Below, piece after piece: positions 8,533 through 18,255 of a DNA stretch of 64,000 nt; positions within the stretch are counted from its first letter, which is position 1; the number at the start of each line of letters is the position of its first letter. The notes under the pieces were generated by a model. The model saw only the letters and a program-made list of their open reading frames with translations. It was not told the origin of the DNA and ran no database searches. Made by a program: the position numbers and the translations under genes. The DNA is from Mesohalobacter halotolerans (GTDB taxonomy: Bacteria > Bacteroidota > Bacteroidia > Flavobacteriales > Flavobacteriaceae). The stretch spans positions 124,001-188,000 of the forward strand of contig NZ_SWMU01000002.1 in assembly GCF_006120725.1 (NCBI RefSeq), read 5' to 3'.

Positions 8533-9723
8533 CTAGGCATTGTAAAGTTGAAGGGCTTTTTCGAGGATATTTATGGATCTTATTAAAGATTTTTCTTCTA
8601 AAACATACGCCATACGAATTTGATTTAAACCTGTTTGGGGTGTAGAATAAAAACCAGAAGCAGGTGCAACCATAATGGTTTCACCACGATCTTCAAATTC
8701 TTCCAGAAGCCATTGCGCAAAATCTTCTGTATTATTTACAGGCAGCTGGGCTACACAGTAAAATGCGCCTTTGGGTTCAGCGACTTTAACGCCTTTAATT
8801 TTTTTCAACCCTTTTACCAGGATATTTCTTCTTACAGTATATTCTGCATTGACATCTTTAAAATAGGATTTGTCGACATCAAGTGCTGCTTCACTTGCAA
8901 TTTGAGCTAAAGTTGGCGGGCTTAACCTAGCTTGTGCAAACTTCATGGCTGTTTTTATAACCTCTTGATTTTTTGAAACCATACAGCCAATTCTCGCACC
9001 ACACATCGAAAACCGCTTCGACACAGAATCTACCATAATGGCATGTTCTCTAAGGCGTTCAACATTCATAATAGAATAATGTTCAGCACCGTCATATGTA
9101 AATTCACGATAGACTTCATCCGCAATTACAAAAATATCATGTTTTAAGGCTAAATCAGCAATGGCTTCAATTTCATCTTTAGTATACAGGTATCCTGTGG
9201 GATTTCCTGGGTTACAAAGCAGTATTGCTTTTGTTTTTGGTGTGATTTGTTTTTCAAAATCTGAAATAGGAGGTAAGGCAAAATTGTCTTCAAGCTTAGA
9301 AGTTACAGGTTTTACCGTCACCCCATATGCGGTTGAGAATCCATTATAATTAGCATAGAACGGTTCCGGAATAATAATCTCATCACCAAAATCTGTAATA
9401 CTTCCCATGGCAAATGATAGCGCTTCACTTCCACCAGTGGTAACGATAACTTCAGATGAGTCAATGTCGATAGTATTATGCTTGTAATATTGAACCAGTT
9501 TATGAAGATAACTTTCAAACCCTTGTGATGGACTGTAAGATAAAATTTCGATATCTGTATTTCTTACAGCATCTAAGGCTTTTTGAGGTGTTTTGATGTC
9601 AGGCTGACCAATATTTAAATAATAAATATGTTTTCCTGCTTTAATGGCTTTATCAGCGTAAGGTTGAAGTTTTCTTATGGGTGAAGGCGGCATGGCCACG
9701 CCTTTTTTAGAAATATTTGGCAT
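8533..9723 (-). CDS. PLP-dependent class I/II aminotransferase
   Basis: This fold-type I aminotransferase has 396 residues. Visible motifs are YYLNIGQPD near the N-terminus, NPGNPTG (171-177), ADEVYREF (201-208) and the PLP-binding lysine K236 in SVSKRFSMCGARIG. It resembles aspartate aminotransferases of the MppP/AspC group, but the amino-acid substrate cannot be read from the sequence. It is the first gene of a two-gene unit with murB. The start (MPNISKKGVAMPPSPIRKL) matches relatives; an internal Met at residue 11 is less likely. Confidence 0.88.
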   Translation of the reverse strand: MPNISKKGVAMPPSPIRKLQPYADKAIKAGKHIYYLNIGQPDIKTPQKALDAVRNTDIEILSYSPSQGFESYLHKLVQYYKHNTIDIDSSEVIVTTGGSEALSFAMGSITDFGDEIIIPEPFYANYNGFSTAYGVTVKPVTSKLEDNFALPPISDFEKQITPKTKAILLCNPGNPTGYLYTKDEIEAIADLALKHDIFVIADEVYREFTYDGAEHYSIMNVERLREHAIMVDSVSKRFSMCGARIGCMVSKNQEVIKTAMKFAQARLSPPTLAQIASEAALDVDKSYFKDVNAEYTVRRNILVKGLKKIKGVKVAEPKGAFYCVAQLPVNNTEDFAQWLLEEFEDRGETIMVAPASGFYSTPQTGLNQIRMAYVLEEKSLIRSINILEKALQLYNA

Positions 9724-9799
9724 AAAAAAGTTTTTACTGCGAATTTATGGCTTTAATTTTGATGTTATATACATTTTAAAAAGTTTGTATATTACATTC

Positions 9800-11128
9800 A
9801 TGTTAAAATTGATCAAGTTACTTTTATTTATTTCAATTGTTACACTAGACTGCAATGCACAAGATCAAGGTTTTCAATTTCACAGAGACAATAAACGATC
9901 TTATAAAGTCAATTTTGTCAATTTTAACAATTTAATTATAATGGAGGTAAAACTCAATGGTCAGCCCATGAATTTTTTGATTGATACCGGGGTTGACAAA
10001 ACCGTTGTATTTGGGTTAAAGGAAAAAGAGAATATTTTAAAACAAACATCAAAAAAAATTTTAATTAAAGGGGTCTCCGGTCAGCACAAAACCTTTGCTT
10101 ATAAAGTTGAGAATAATACTTTATCAATTGACAAATTTAAAGACCAATCTCATGATGTCTATGTCATATTTGACGATAAGTTTAATGTATCAGATAAGAT
10201 CGGTTATCCTGTACAGGGAATTTTAGGCTATGATTTTTTTAAAAATCATGTTTTTAAAATCAATTATTCTAAGGCATTCATAAAAATATATAATCCAAAA
10301 TATTTTAATAAAAAACTAAGATCATACAGTAAGTTAAAATTAAGAATTCATAAAGGTAAACCTTATGTAAAAGCTTTAATTAATGTCTTAGATGAATGGC
10401 ATGAATTTATTTTTTTAATAGATACAGGGTCGGGTGATGCTATTTGGTTAAAACCAAATGCCAATACAGAGATACCAAATAAAAATTTTGAAGATATTCT
10501 TGGATATGGTTTTGCTGATGTTATTGAAGGAATAAGGTCTAAAGCCCATAGCTTTAAAATCGGAGATATAAAACTTGAAAAACCCAAAATAGCTTATCCA
10601 GACACCACTTCATACAAAGGGGTAAACTTTACTGATAAAAGCGGTGTTTTAGGTTCTGAAGTTCTGAAAAGATTCCATTGGATATTAGACTATAAAAATG
10701 GGGCAGTTTACCTAAAACCAAATAGGTTTTTTGAAGATATATTTAATTATGATATGAGCGGTTTGCTTTTAAAGTATGATGGGTTTCAAGCTCGAACATA
10801 TTTCCAAAATATTTTTCCTCAAACCAACACGAATAAAAGAAGTTCTAATGCAACTCAAAGAATAGAAACAAAAGCCAAAGTTTTCGTTCAATTAGAACCA
10901 ATTTTAAAAATTGGGGCAATTAGACCAAACTCCTCTGCTTTTGAGGCCGGTTTTATAGAAGGTGATATTATAACCAAAATACAAGGGAGACGAAGTGACC
11001 GATATGATTTGGAAGAAATAACCAAACTCCTTAGCTCTGAAGAAGGCAAAGAAATAAAATTTGAAATCAAAAGAGGCGGTCGGATTTATGAGAAATCACT
11101 GATTTTAAAAAGTCGATTTTTGGAATAA
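9800..11128 (+). CDS. Secreted retropepsin-like aspartic protease with PDZ domain
   Basis: I start the gene at the ATG at 9800, which opens a signal peptide (MLKLIKLLLFISIVTLDCNA); the frame is open further upstream but overlaps the aminotransferase gene. The 442-residue protein carries two DTG motifs, FLIDTGVDKTV (DTG 62-64) and FLIDTGSGDAI (DTG 208-210), each in a retropepsin-like domain, so one chain can supply both catalytic aspartates. Residues ~360-440 form a PDZ domain (AIRPNSSAFEAGFIEGDIIT). Proteins of this build are frequent in Bacteroidota. They are expected to work in the periplasm; targets are unknown. Confidence 0.85.
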   Translation: MLKLIKLLLFISIVTLDCNAQDQGFQFHRDNKRSYKVNFVNFNNLIIMEVKLNGQPMNFLIDTGVDKTVVFGLKEKENILKQTSKKILIKGVSGQHKTFAYKVENNTLSIDKFKDQSHDVYVIFDDKFNVSDKIGYPVQGILGYDFFKNHVFKINYSKAFIKIYNPKYFNKKLRSYSKLKLRIHKGKPYVKALINVLDEWHEFIFLIDTGSGDAIWLKPNANTEIPNKNFEDILGYGFADVIEGIRSKAHSFKIGDIKLEKPKIAYPDTTSYKGVNFTDKSGVLGSEVLKRFHWILDYKNGAVYLKPNRFFEDIFNYDMSGLLLKYDGFQARTYFQNIFPQTNTNKRSSNATQRIETKAKVFVQLEPILKIGAIRPNSSAFEAGFIEGDIITKIQGRRSDRYDLEEITKLLSSEEGKEIKFEIKRGGRIYEKSLILKSRFLE

Positions 11129-11131
11129 TTT

Positions 11132-11518
11132 TTATGGTTTTAGAAGTATCCTACCCTTGACCAATACAGTATAGACATCTGGCTTAGTGTCTGTAAAGAT
11201 TGTTATGGTTTTTCTAATTGGTCCTTCAACTTTACAATTATAAATTACAGTAAGCTGTCCTTTTTCAGAGGGATTAATTGTATCATTTGATAATTCAAAT
11301 TCTATATGTCTGGAATTGCTCTTGATATCTATGATTTTTATCACAGTTTTACTTGTGTTTTTGAAATTAAAAATACATTCAGCTGTATCCCCAACCTTGA
11401 GCGAACCATAATCACAAGTGTCTTCTTCAAATATTAAAGCATTTGAATCTTGAGCGCTCATTAAAGTCATGAACAACAAAAATGATAATAAAAAAAACTT
11501 ATCGAAGGGCTTCATCAT
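11132..11518 (-). CDS. Secreted DUF1573 protein
   Basis: This small protein (128 residues) has a signal peptide (KFFLLSFLLFMTLMSAQ) and one DUF1573 immunoglobulin-like domain (EEDTCDYGSLKVGDTAECIF, FKNTSKTVIKIIDIKSN). It lacks the lipobox of the other DUF1573 gene in this window and the GTCGCT motif is replaced by SNSRHIEF. It is convergent with the aspartic protease gene, with only three bases between the stop codons. Function unknown. Confidence 0.8.
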   Translation of the reverse strand: MMKPFDKFFLLSFLLFMTLMSAQDSNALIFEEDTCDYGSLKVGDTAECIFNFKNTSKTVIKIIDIKSNSRHIEFELSNDTINPSEKGQLTVIYNCKVEGPIRKTITIFTDTKPDVYTVLVKGRILLKP

Positions 11519-11602
11519 GTTCCAAATATAAATTTAAAAACTTCAATTTCAAAATCTCTAATATTATCAAACAAATATTAACACAATTATCATGCTAATC
11601 TG

Positions 11603-11610
11603 TATTTTTG
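11603..11610 (+). promoter_or_regulatory. Predicted -7 box of valS
   Basis: TATTTTTG matches the Bacteroidota -7 consensus TAnnTTTG exactly and lies 18 bases before the valS ATG. No clear -33 TTTG is seen at the expected distance. Confidence 0.4.
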
Positions 11611-11628
11611 CCATCTAATTAAATTTTT

Positions 11629-14277
11629 ATGGCCACACCGTCATCTTATAAGCATCAGGAAGTAGAACAAAAATGGTATACATACTGGATGGAAAATAAT
11701 TTTTTTCATTCAGAAATTAATGATAAACCTTCATATACCATTGTGATTCCGCCTCCTAATGTCACCGGTGTTTTACATATGGGTCACATGCTTAATAATA
11801 CCATTCAAGATGTGTTGATCAGACGTGCTAGGCTTAAAGGTTATAATGCGTGTTGGGTGCCTGGAACAGATCACGCTTCTATAGCCACAGAAGCTAAAGT
11901 CGTCGCTAAACTCAAGGCTGAAGGCATTAAAAAAACAGATTTAAGTCGTGATGAATTTTTAAAACACGCTTGGGATTGGACCCACGATTATGGTGGTCAA
12001 ATTCTATCTCAGTTGAAACGTCTTGGCGCATCTTGTGACTGGGACAGGCTCAAATTTACCATGGATGATGATATGTACGACTCTGTGATACAGGTTTTTA
12101 TTGATTTATATAACAAGGGTTTGATCTATAAAGGCTATCGCATGGTGAATTGGGACCCAGAGGCCAAAACTACCCTTTCTGACGAAGAAGTGATTTACGA
12201 AGAACAACAAGGTCAGTTGTACTATGTGAAATATCCGATTGTCGATAGTGATGAAGTATTAACTATAGCCACAACAAGGCCGGAAACTATTTTTGGCGAT
12301 ACTGCGATTTGTATCAATCATCATGACGAACGGTTTAAACATTTGAAAGGGAAAAAAGCTGTCGTACCTATCGTTAATCGCGAAATTCCTATCATTTTTG
12401 ACGATTATGTGGATATGGAATTTGGAACCGGTTGCTTAAAAATCACACCGGCTCACGATGAAAACGATAAGCTTATTGGCGAGAATCACAATTTGGAGAT
12501 AATAGACATTTTTAATGATGATGCGACGCTTAATGCCTACGGATTAGAATATGAAGGTCAAGATCGATTTGAGGCGAGAAAGGCCTTTGCTCAAGCGCTG
12601 AGCAAAAACAAATATTTAATTAAAACTGAAGATTATACCAATAAAATAGGGTTGTCTGAACGCACTAAAGCTGTCATAGAACCTAAACTTTCTGAGCAAT
12701 GGTTTTTGAAGATGAAAGATTTAGCACAACCGGCTTTAGAGGCTGTGATGAAAGATGAATCTGTAAAGTTATTTCCTTCAAAGTTTAAAAACACCTATAA
12801 ACATTGGTTAGAGAACGTGAGAGATTGGAACATTTCTCGCCAATTATGGTGGGGTCACCAAATTCCTGCTTATTACTTAAAAACTAAAGATGGTGTGGAT
12901 CGCACAAAATTTGTCGTGGCCAAAAGTCATGACGAAGCTTTAAAATTAGCACAAGACAAGTTTGAAAAACCTGATTTGACAGTAAAAGACCTCATACAAG
13001 ATGAAGACAGTTTAGATACGTGGTTTTCGTCTTGGTTATGGCCAATGTCTGTTTTTGATGGGATAAGACATCCAGACAATGAAGAGTTTAAGTATTATTA
13101 TCCAACAAAAGATTTAGTAACTGGTCCGGACATCCTATTCTTTTGGGTAGCTCGAATGATTATGGCCGGTTATGAATTTGCTGATCAGAAACCATTTGAC
13201 AATGTATACTTAACCGGTTTAGTGAGAGACAAACAGCGCCGAAAAATGTCTAAATCTTTGGGCAATTCACCAGATGCCATAGGATTAATCGATGAGTTTG
13301 GCGCAGATGGGGTTCGGGTTGGCTTATTATTAAGTAGTGCAGCCGGAAACGATTTGTTGTTTGACGAAGCCCTTTGTCAACAAGGCAAATCTTTTGCCAA
13401 TAAAATCTGGAATGCTCATCGCCTGATTGAATCTTGGAAGGTCAATCCTGACTTACCTCAATCCAATTACGCTAAAATAGGTCTAGAATGGTATAAATAT
13501 AGGTTGCAGCAGGCATTAGAAGAAATTGAAGACCACTACTCCAAATACCGTATTTCAGATGTGCTGATGACCAGTTATAAGTTGGTTTGGAATGACTTCT
13601 GTTCTTGGCTTTTAGAAATTTTAAAACCGGCTTATCAACAACCCATTGATGCTAAAACTAAATCTGCTTGTATACAATTGTTTGAAGATAATCTTAAGCT
13701 ATTGCACCCATTTATGCCTTTTATTACAGAAGAACTTTGGCAAAATATTAAAAAAAGAAAGAGTGATGAGGCTTTAATCATATCACAATGGCCAAAGCAA
13801 GAAGATTTTGATAAAGATATCATTGAGAATTTTGAGATCACTAAAGAAATCATCACGCAAATTCGTTCAGTACGTAAGTCCAAAAATATACCTTTTAAAA
13901 CAGCGATTGATTTAAAGGTTGAAAACAAAGAAAACTTTACAAAAGATTTTGACACTATAATTAAAAAGTTAGGTCAAGTTAGTGATTTGAGTTATGTCAA
14001 AGAACAACAAGAAGGCACTTTAAGTTTCAGTGTAAAATCAAACGTTTATTATATTCCTGTAGAGGGCGCAATAGATGTTGAAGAAGAAAAAGAAAAACTT
14101 CAAAAAGATTTAGAGTATTACCAAGGTTTTTTAAATTCGGTAGAAAAAAAATTGTCCAATAAGCGATTTGTCGATAATGCCCCTAAACAGGTGGTTGACA
14201 AAGAAAAACAAAAACAAGCTGACGCGCTTGCTAAAATTGAAACCTTAAAAGAAAGTTTGCATGCTTTGGAAAAGTAA
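11629..14277 (+). CDS. valS: Valyl-tRNA synthetase
   Basis: This 882-residue class I synthetase charges tRNA-Val. The HIGH-type signature is HMGH (50-53, after PPPNVTGVL) and the KMSKS loop lies at about 539-543 (RRKMSKSLGNS). The editing domain carries TIATTRPETIFGDTA, and DWNISRQLWWGHQIPA is characteristic of ValRS. The C-terminal ~65 residues are a coiled coil (EEEKEKLQKDLEYYQGFLNS) as in other ValRS enzymes. The gene is complete and single. Confidence 0.97.
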   Translation: MATPSSYKHQEVEQKWYTYWMENNFFHSEINDKPSYTIVIPPPNVTGVLHMGHMLNNTIQDVLIRRARLKGYNACWVPGTDHASIATEAKVVAKLKAEGIKKTDLSRDEFLKHAWDWTHDYGGQILSQLKRLGASCDWDRLKFTMDDDMYDSVIQVFIDLYNKGLIYKGYRMVNWDPEAKTTLSDEEVIYEEQQGQLYYVKYPIVDSDEVLTIATTRPETIFGDTAICINHHDERFKHLKGKKAVVPIVNREIPIIFDDYVDMEFGTGCLKITPAHDENDKLIGENHNLEIIDIFNDDATLNAYGLEYEGQDRFEARKAFAQALSKNKYLIKTEDYTNKIGLSERTKAVIEPKLSEQWFLKMKDLAQPALEAVMKDESVKLFPSKFKNTYKHWLENVRDWNISRQLWWGHQIPAYYLKTKDGVDRTKFVVAKSHDEALKLAQDKFEKPDLTVKDLIQDEDSLDTWFSSWLWPMSVFDGIRHPDNEEFKYYYPTKDLVTGPDILFFWVARMIMAGYEFADQKPFDNVYLTGLVRDKQRRKMSKSLGNSPDAIGLIDEFGADGVRVGLLLSSAAGNDLLFDEALCQQGKSFANKIWNAHRLIESWKVNPDLPQSNYAKIGLEWYKYRLQQALEEIEDHYSKYRISDVLMTSYKLVWNDFCSWLLEILKPAYQQPIDAKTKSACIQLFEDNLKLLHPFMPFITEELWQNIKKRKSDEALIISQWPKQEDFDKDIIENFEITKEIITQIRSVRKSKNIPFKTAIDLKVENKENFTKDFDTIIKKLGQVSDLSYVKEQQEGTLSFSVKSNVYYIPVEGAIDVEEEKEKLQKDLEYYQGFLNSVEKKLSNKRFVDNAPKQVVDKEKQKQADALAKIETLKESLHALEK

Positions 14278-14311
14278 TTTACTTATTAAATAGCTTAGCT
14301 ATAAAGAAGTT

Positions 14312-14875
14312 CTAAATATAGATTACATCTCGATACAAATTTTTTCCATTGCATTCAAAAAATCGACCTGCCTCGCCGGTCAGGATGGCTCGATGTGACA
14401 ATAGCTTGATGTCTACGTCACTGCGCGCCTCAATTTTGAGGCGTGGCAGTCTGTTGAATTTGAGTTCTTTTAAACTAAAATTATTTTTATTCTCAAACCT
14501 TCCCCATCTGCAAGTACTGACTGTTTTAGATTCACCAATAATTAATTTTAACTGCTCTTCAATTTTATTTTCAGAAAATAAATCATCACTATCCAACCAA
14601 TTCACATAGTCTCCTTTACTCATCTTAAACCCAAAATTTCTCGCCCCATTACCGCCGGGTAAATGCTCGTCCGGGCGATGGTAATATTTAAACCGTGGGT
14701 CTTTTAGGACATATTCCCCAACCACATCATCTGTATTGTCGGTTGAGCCATCATCGAGAATAATGCATTCCCAATTTTGATAGGTCTGTGCTAAGACCGA
14801 ATCCAGCGTTTCCCCGATCAGGTGTGCGCGATTGTAAGTTGGGATGATGATTGACACTAAAGGGGTTTCGGACAT
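14312..14875 (-). pseudogene. Truncated family 2 glycosyltransferase
   Basis: Residues ~1-140 are a clear GT-A domain: PLVSIIIPTYNRAHLIGETL, DDGSTDNTDDVV, and the metal site WLDSDD. Family members of this type are about 300 residues, but this frame stops at 187 and its last ~45 residues are encoded by repeat-like DNA (14320-14460) instead of glycosyltransferase sequence. The start is taken at the ATG at 14875 (MSETPLVS); an ATG three codons upstream also exists. The catalytic C-terminal half is missing, so it is probably a dead remnant. It is convergent with valS and next to the heptamer array. Confidence 0.75.
14320..14460. repeat. Dispersed intergenic repeat modules over the 3' end of a glycosyltransferase gene
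   Basis: The segment contains two modules that look like the short dispersed repeats of flavobacterial genomes. One runs from attacatctcgatac through cctgcctcgccggtcagg to gctcgatgtgac. The other is gtcactgcgcgcctc...gaggcgtggcag, a hairpin (gcgcctc/gaggcgt) at 14422-14448. They provide the stop codon and the last ~45 codons of the truncated glycosyltransferase frame. Their repeat nature is from memory of similar sequences, since only one copy is in this window. Confidence 0.45.
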
Positions 14876-14927
14876 GGTATACAAAAAATTATCAATACAA
14901 GATTACAATTATTTTGATATAGTTTGG

Positions 14928-15249
14928 AAGTTTTAAGTTGAAAGTTGAAAGTTGTCAGTCGGCAGTCCACAGTCCTCAGTTGACAGTCGTCAGTTGACAG
15001 TCCACAGTCGTCAGTTGACAGTAGACAGAATACAGAATACAGAAGACCGTAGACGGTAGACAGAAGACAGTCGTCAGACCAAAGTCCACAGTCGGCAGTT
15101 GTCAGTAGACCGAAGACCGTAGACAGTAGACATAAGACAGTCCTCAGTCGGCAGTTGACAGTCTTCAGTCGTCAGTCGTCAGTCGTCAGTTGACAGTAGA
15201 CGGAAGACCGTAAACAGTAGACCGTAGACGGAAGACCGTAGACTAAAGA
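14928..15249. repeat. Degenerate heptanucleotide tandem array (46 units)
   Basis: From 14928 to 15249 the sequence is built of 46 consecutive 7-base units in unbroken phase, consensus CAGTNGA (common forms CAGTCGT, CAGTTGA, CAGTAGA, CAGTCCA, CAGAAGA, CCGTAGA). There is no insertion or deletion, although individual units differ at several positions; the first units are AAGTTGA-like. It fills the gap between the glycosyltransferase remnant and the RecD-like helicase. No ORF of note, promoter or terminator is visible in this 380-base gap. Confidence 0.9.
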
Positions 15250-15255
15250 TAGAAC

Positions 15256-16680
15256 TTAATCTTCAAAAAAGTTATTTTGGAAGCCGATTAAATACAATTT
15301 AGTTTTGGCGCGGGTACAAGCGGTATAAAGCCATCTCAAACTGCTTTCATCAAGGCCTTCCGGTAAGTAAGGTTGCTCCACAAATACCGTATTCCACTGG
15401 CCGCCTTGTGATTTATGACACGTCATGGCGTAACTGAATTTGACCTGAAGCGCGTTAAAGAATTCATTATTCTTCACCTTTAAAAACTGCTTGTATTTGG
15501 ATTTGATCTCGGCATAATCTTTTAAAACTTCTTGATACAGTTTTTGGGATTCCTTGAACGGTAATGACGGGGTATTCATTTCTAAGGTATCTAATATAAT
15601 AACGGTTTCAAAGGCATTCATATCCGGATAATCGACCATTTGAGCCTTAATCTTGGCAAAACGAAAGCCATACAAATCAAAAAGGCCTCTAATTTTGAGA
15701 ATTTCAATAATATCGCCGTTAGCAATAAACCCGGCTTCTGAAGTGGGTTTCAACCAAAAATAATTGTTCTTGACGACCATGAGAAAATCACCTACGGCAA
15801 TTTCGCCTTCTCGCATCAAGATTCGCTGACGAATTTGTTGGTTATATTGATTGGCGCGTTTGTTAGAACGCACCACAATAGCCGTTTCTTCATGGCCATC
15901 ATTGTCATAAGCTGAATTGATGGCATCCATAATTTCGTAACCGTCAATGAGCCGAATCAAATCATTTTGTTGCTGTAAATTAAATTGAAAATGCTCCGGA
16001 AATTCGTTTTGTAAGCCTTCACGCATTTGGGTTGCATTGCGTAATATACCACTGTCGAGTTGTTGCCGAACCACTTTAGTCAGTTCGATAGGAATCACCT
16101 CTGTATGGTATTTTGTCCTTAAGGTATCTTGGTCTAAAGCCGGACTCAATTCTGCTTTTACGGGCGGAAGCTGAGCGGTATCCCCAATAAGAATTAACCT
16201 GCAATTTTCACCACTAAAAACAAACTCGATGAGATCGTCCAGCAAAGAATTACCGCTAAACAAATCATCACCAGATGAAAAATCAGGAATCATAGAAGCT
16301 TCATCTACAATAAATACAGTGTTTCTAAATTTATTGTCTTTTTGCACAAAGTTAACGCCACCTTTACTGTTTTTTTGGGGAAAATAAATGCGTTTATGAA
16401 TAGTTTGAGCTGGTCTATTGGAGTAATTGCTCATGACTTTTGCCGCACGACCTGTTGGCGCCATTAATGAGGATTTTAATCGTAATTTAGACAGGTTTTT
16501 TACAACGGTTGAGATAATGGTTGTTTTTCCCGTACCGGCATAGCCTTTCAATAAAAATATTTGTTCGTTATCGTTGTCGATCAAGTATTTTGATAAACGC
16601 TTTAATGCGGTGGTTTGATCGGGTGTTGGGGTGTAGGCAAAATCAGTGGCTAAATAGTTGTAAAGTTCATGCTCGGTCAT
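15256..16680 (-). CDS. RecD-like ATP-dependent DNA helicase (SF1)
   Basis: The ATG at 16680 (MTEHELYNYL) is the likely start; the frame extends 10 codons upstream to a TTG. The 474-residue protein has Walker A GYAGTGKTT (~46-54), Walker B VFIVDEASMI, motif III LILIGDTAQLPPV, and the C-terminal UvrD_C_2 motif YAMTCHKSQGGQW. This is the short RecD2/Pif1-like superfamily 1B group with 5'-3' polarity in known members. Its stop codon lies 6 bases from the end of the heptamer array. Its cellular role in flavobacteria is not established. Confidence 0.88.
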   Translation of the reverse strand: MTEHELYNYLATDFAYTPTPDQTTALKRLSKYLIDNDNEQIFLLKGYAGTGKTTIISTVVKNLSKLRLKSSLMAPTGRAAKVMSNYSNRPAQTIHKRIYFPQKNSKGGVNFVQKDNKFRNTVFIVDEASMIPDFSSGDDLFSGNSLLDDLIEFVFSGENCRLILIGDTAQLPPVKAELSPALDQDTLRTKYHTEVIPIELTKVVRQQLDSGILRNATQMREGLQNEFPEHFQFNLQQQNDLIRLIDGYEIMDAINSAYDNDGHEETAIVVRSNKRANQYNQQIRQRILMREGEIAVGDFLMVVKNNYFWLKPTSEAGFIANGDIIEILKIRGLFDLYGFRFAKIKAQMVDYPDMNAFETVIILDTLEMNTPSLPFKESQKLYQEVLKDYAEIKSKYKQFLKVKNNEFFNALQVKFSYAMTCHKSQGGQWNTVFVEQPYLPEGLDESSLRWLYTACTRAKTKLYLIGFQNNFFED

Positions 16681-16805
16681 GTGTAGATTTTCACTAATAA
16701 TTACGTCCAAAATAAGGAAATAAAAATGAATTTATAGCCTTAATCTTTTTGGATAAAAAAAAAATTGTAGATTTGTCTAAAGTCTAAACATTATTTAAAT
16801 AAAAT

Positions 16806-17450
16806 ATGAAATTAGTTCTTCAAATTGTTTTATGGGTTGCTATTGTAGTACTAGTGTATTTAAATTACAAAGCTATCTATGGACCCGTAGAGTTTAATAA
16901 GGAAAAAGAAAAGCGCTACGCACAAGTCATCAAAAAGATGGATAAGATTAGAAAAGCACAATTGGCTCATCGCGATGTTACCGGCAAATTCACAGGTTCT
17001 TTTGACAGTTTAACTCAATTTATTGATACTGCAGAATTTACCTTGACGCAACGCCGCGATACCTCTTATCTCGATAAAGAATACCTTAAAACTTATGGTG
17101 TTGATAAAATGGTTGAAGATGTCGTGATTGATACCCTTGGCACAGTAATGGTCAAAGATTCTTTGTTTAGTAATTACGATTATTCTAAACTTGAAATTGT
17201 ACCTACTACCGAAGATAAAAAGTTTGAAATGAAATCGGGTTATGTAACCGTAAATAAAAACCGCGTTCCGGTATTTGAAGCAAAAGTCAATAAGTCTATC
17301 ATTTTAGAGGGTTTAGATCCGGAATTGATAATTCAGGAAAAGCAAACCATTTCTGTTGATGGCGTAAATGGACCATACATCAAAGTAGGTTCTATGGATG
17401 AGGTTGATACCAGTGGTAACTGGCCAATAAACTATGGTAAACAAGAGTAA
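16806..17450 (+). CDS. Conserved hypothetical membrane-anchored protein
   Basis: The 214-residue protein has one N-terminal membrane helix (MKLVLQIVLWVAIVVLVYLN), then a charged helical segment (FNKEKEKRYAQVIKKMDKIR) and a soluble, probably periplasmic, domain ending NWPINYGKQE. The helix followed by RKAQLAHRDVTGKFTGSFDS looks like a pilin-like N-terminal architecture without a prepilin cleavage site. I do not know a function. It overlaps the DUF3822 gene by 17 bases, and this pair ahead of rsmD is a familiar flavobacterial arrangement. Confidence 0.75.
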   Translation: MKLVLQIVLWVAIVVLVYLNYKAIYGPVEFNKEKEKRYAQVIKKMDKIRKAQLAHRDVTGKFTGSFDSLTQFIDTAEFTLTQRRDTSYLDKEYLKTYGVDKMVEDVVIDTLGTVMVKDSLFSNYDYSKLEIVPTTEDKKFEMKSGYVTVNKNRVPVFEAKVNKSIILEGLDPELIIQEKQTISVDGVNGPYIKVGSMDEVDTSGNWPINYGKQE

Positions 17451-18195
17451 AACAGACATCAATACATTTCAACAATTATCCATCTTGATCGGTCAGGATG
17501 GATTTTTGTTTTATTTACACCACCAAGAACCTCAAAAATCTATATCTCTTGACTTCATAGCCATCAATGATATTTTAAGTTCAAAAAGCTTGAATCTATT
17601 CCAAAAGCGATTGCTTGATACTATACACAACTATCAATTTGATGCAGTAAAATTGGGGTTTTCTAATGGGTTTTATAGTTTAATACCTCAGGATTATTAC
17701 GAAGAACAAGCAAAAGCAGATTATCTTAAATACAATGTCAAACTGTTTGAAGAAGATCAAATTGTATCTGAGCACATCCCAACAATAAAGGCATACCAGG
17801 TTTACATTCCTTTAATGAATTACCACAACGCCCTCTTAGACCAGGTTCAAGAATTTGAATTTGAGCACTTCACACACGCCTTAATTAAACACGCATACCC
17901 AAATACATTTGAACAAACTGAAAGACTGATGGTATATATCCAAAACACGAGTTTAGATATTGTCGCCTATGAAGGTCGCAAATTTAAGCTGTGTAATACT
18001 TTCAACTATGAAACCGACTTAGATTTGGTCTATTATATTTTGTTTTGTGTAGAACAACTCCATTTTAATCAAAGGACACTTCAACTTGAATTGTATCACA
18101 ATAGTGAAGATGAAAGCGCTTGGCTTAAAATGATTAAAAAATACATTTTAAATGTTAAGTGTGAACAAAAAAATTTAGCTTCACTTGTTGTTTAA
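17434..18195 (+). CDS. DUF3822 family protein
   Basis: This 253-residue protein matches the DUF3822 family in its start (LSILIGQDGFLFYL), the middle YQVYIPLMNYHNALLDQ and the C-terminal EQLHFNQRTLQLELYHNS. The fold is predicted to be actin/ASKHA-like in this family by some annotators, but no activity is known. It overlaps the upstream membrane protein gene by 17 bases and is followed by the CYTH gene and rsmD, the latter a usual partner in Bacteroidota. Confidence 0.8.
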   Translation: MVNKSKTDINTFQQLSILIGQDGFLFYLHHQEPQKSISLDFIAINDILSSKSLNLFQKRLLDTIHNYQFDAVKLGFSNGFYSLIPQDYYEEQAKADYLKYNVKLFEEDQIVSEHIPTIKAYQVYIPLMNYHNALLDQVQEFEFEHFTHALIKHAYPNTFEQTERLMVYIQNTSLDIVAYEGRKFKLCNTFNYETDLDLVYYILFCVEQLHFNQRTLQLELYHNSEDESAWLKMIKKYILNVKCEQKNLASLVV

Positions 18196-18255
18196 AATTA
18201 TTTTTGAAAGATTGCTTAAATTCCAAAGCCCACCTATAATCAATAATTCAAGGCA

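Noticed and set aside
9677-9799. Longer N-terminus for the aspartic protease
   Set aside because: It would overlap the aminotransferase gene and hide the clear signal peptide that starts at 9800.
14928-15249. CRISPR array
   Set aside because: Units are only 7 bases with no spacers, and no cas genes are present.
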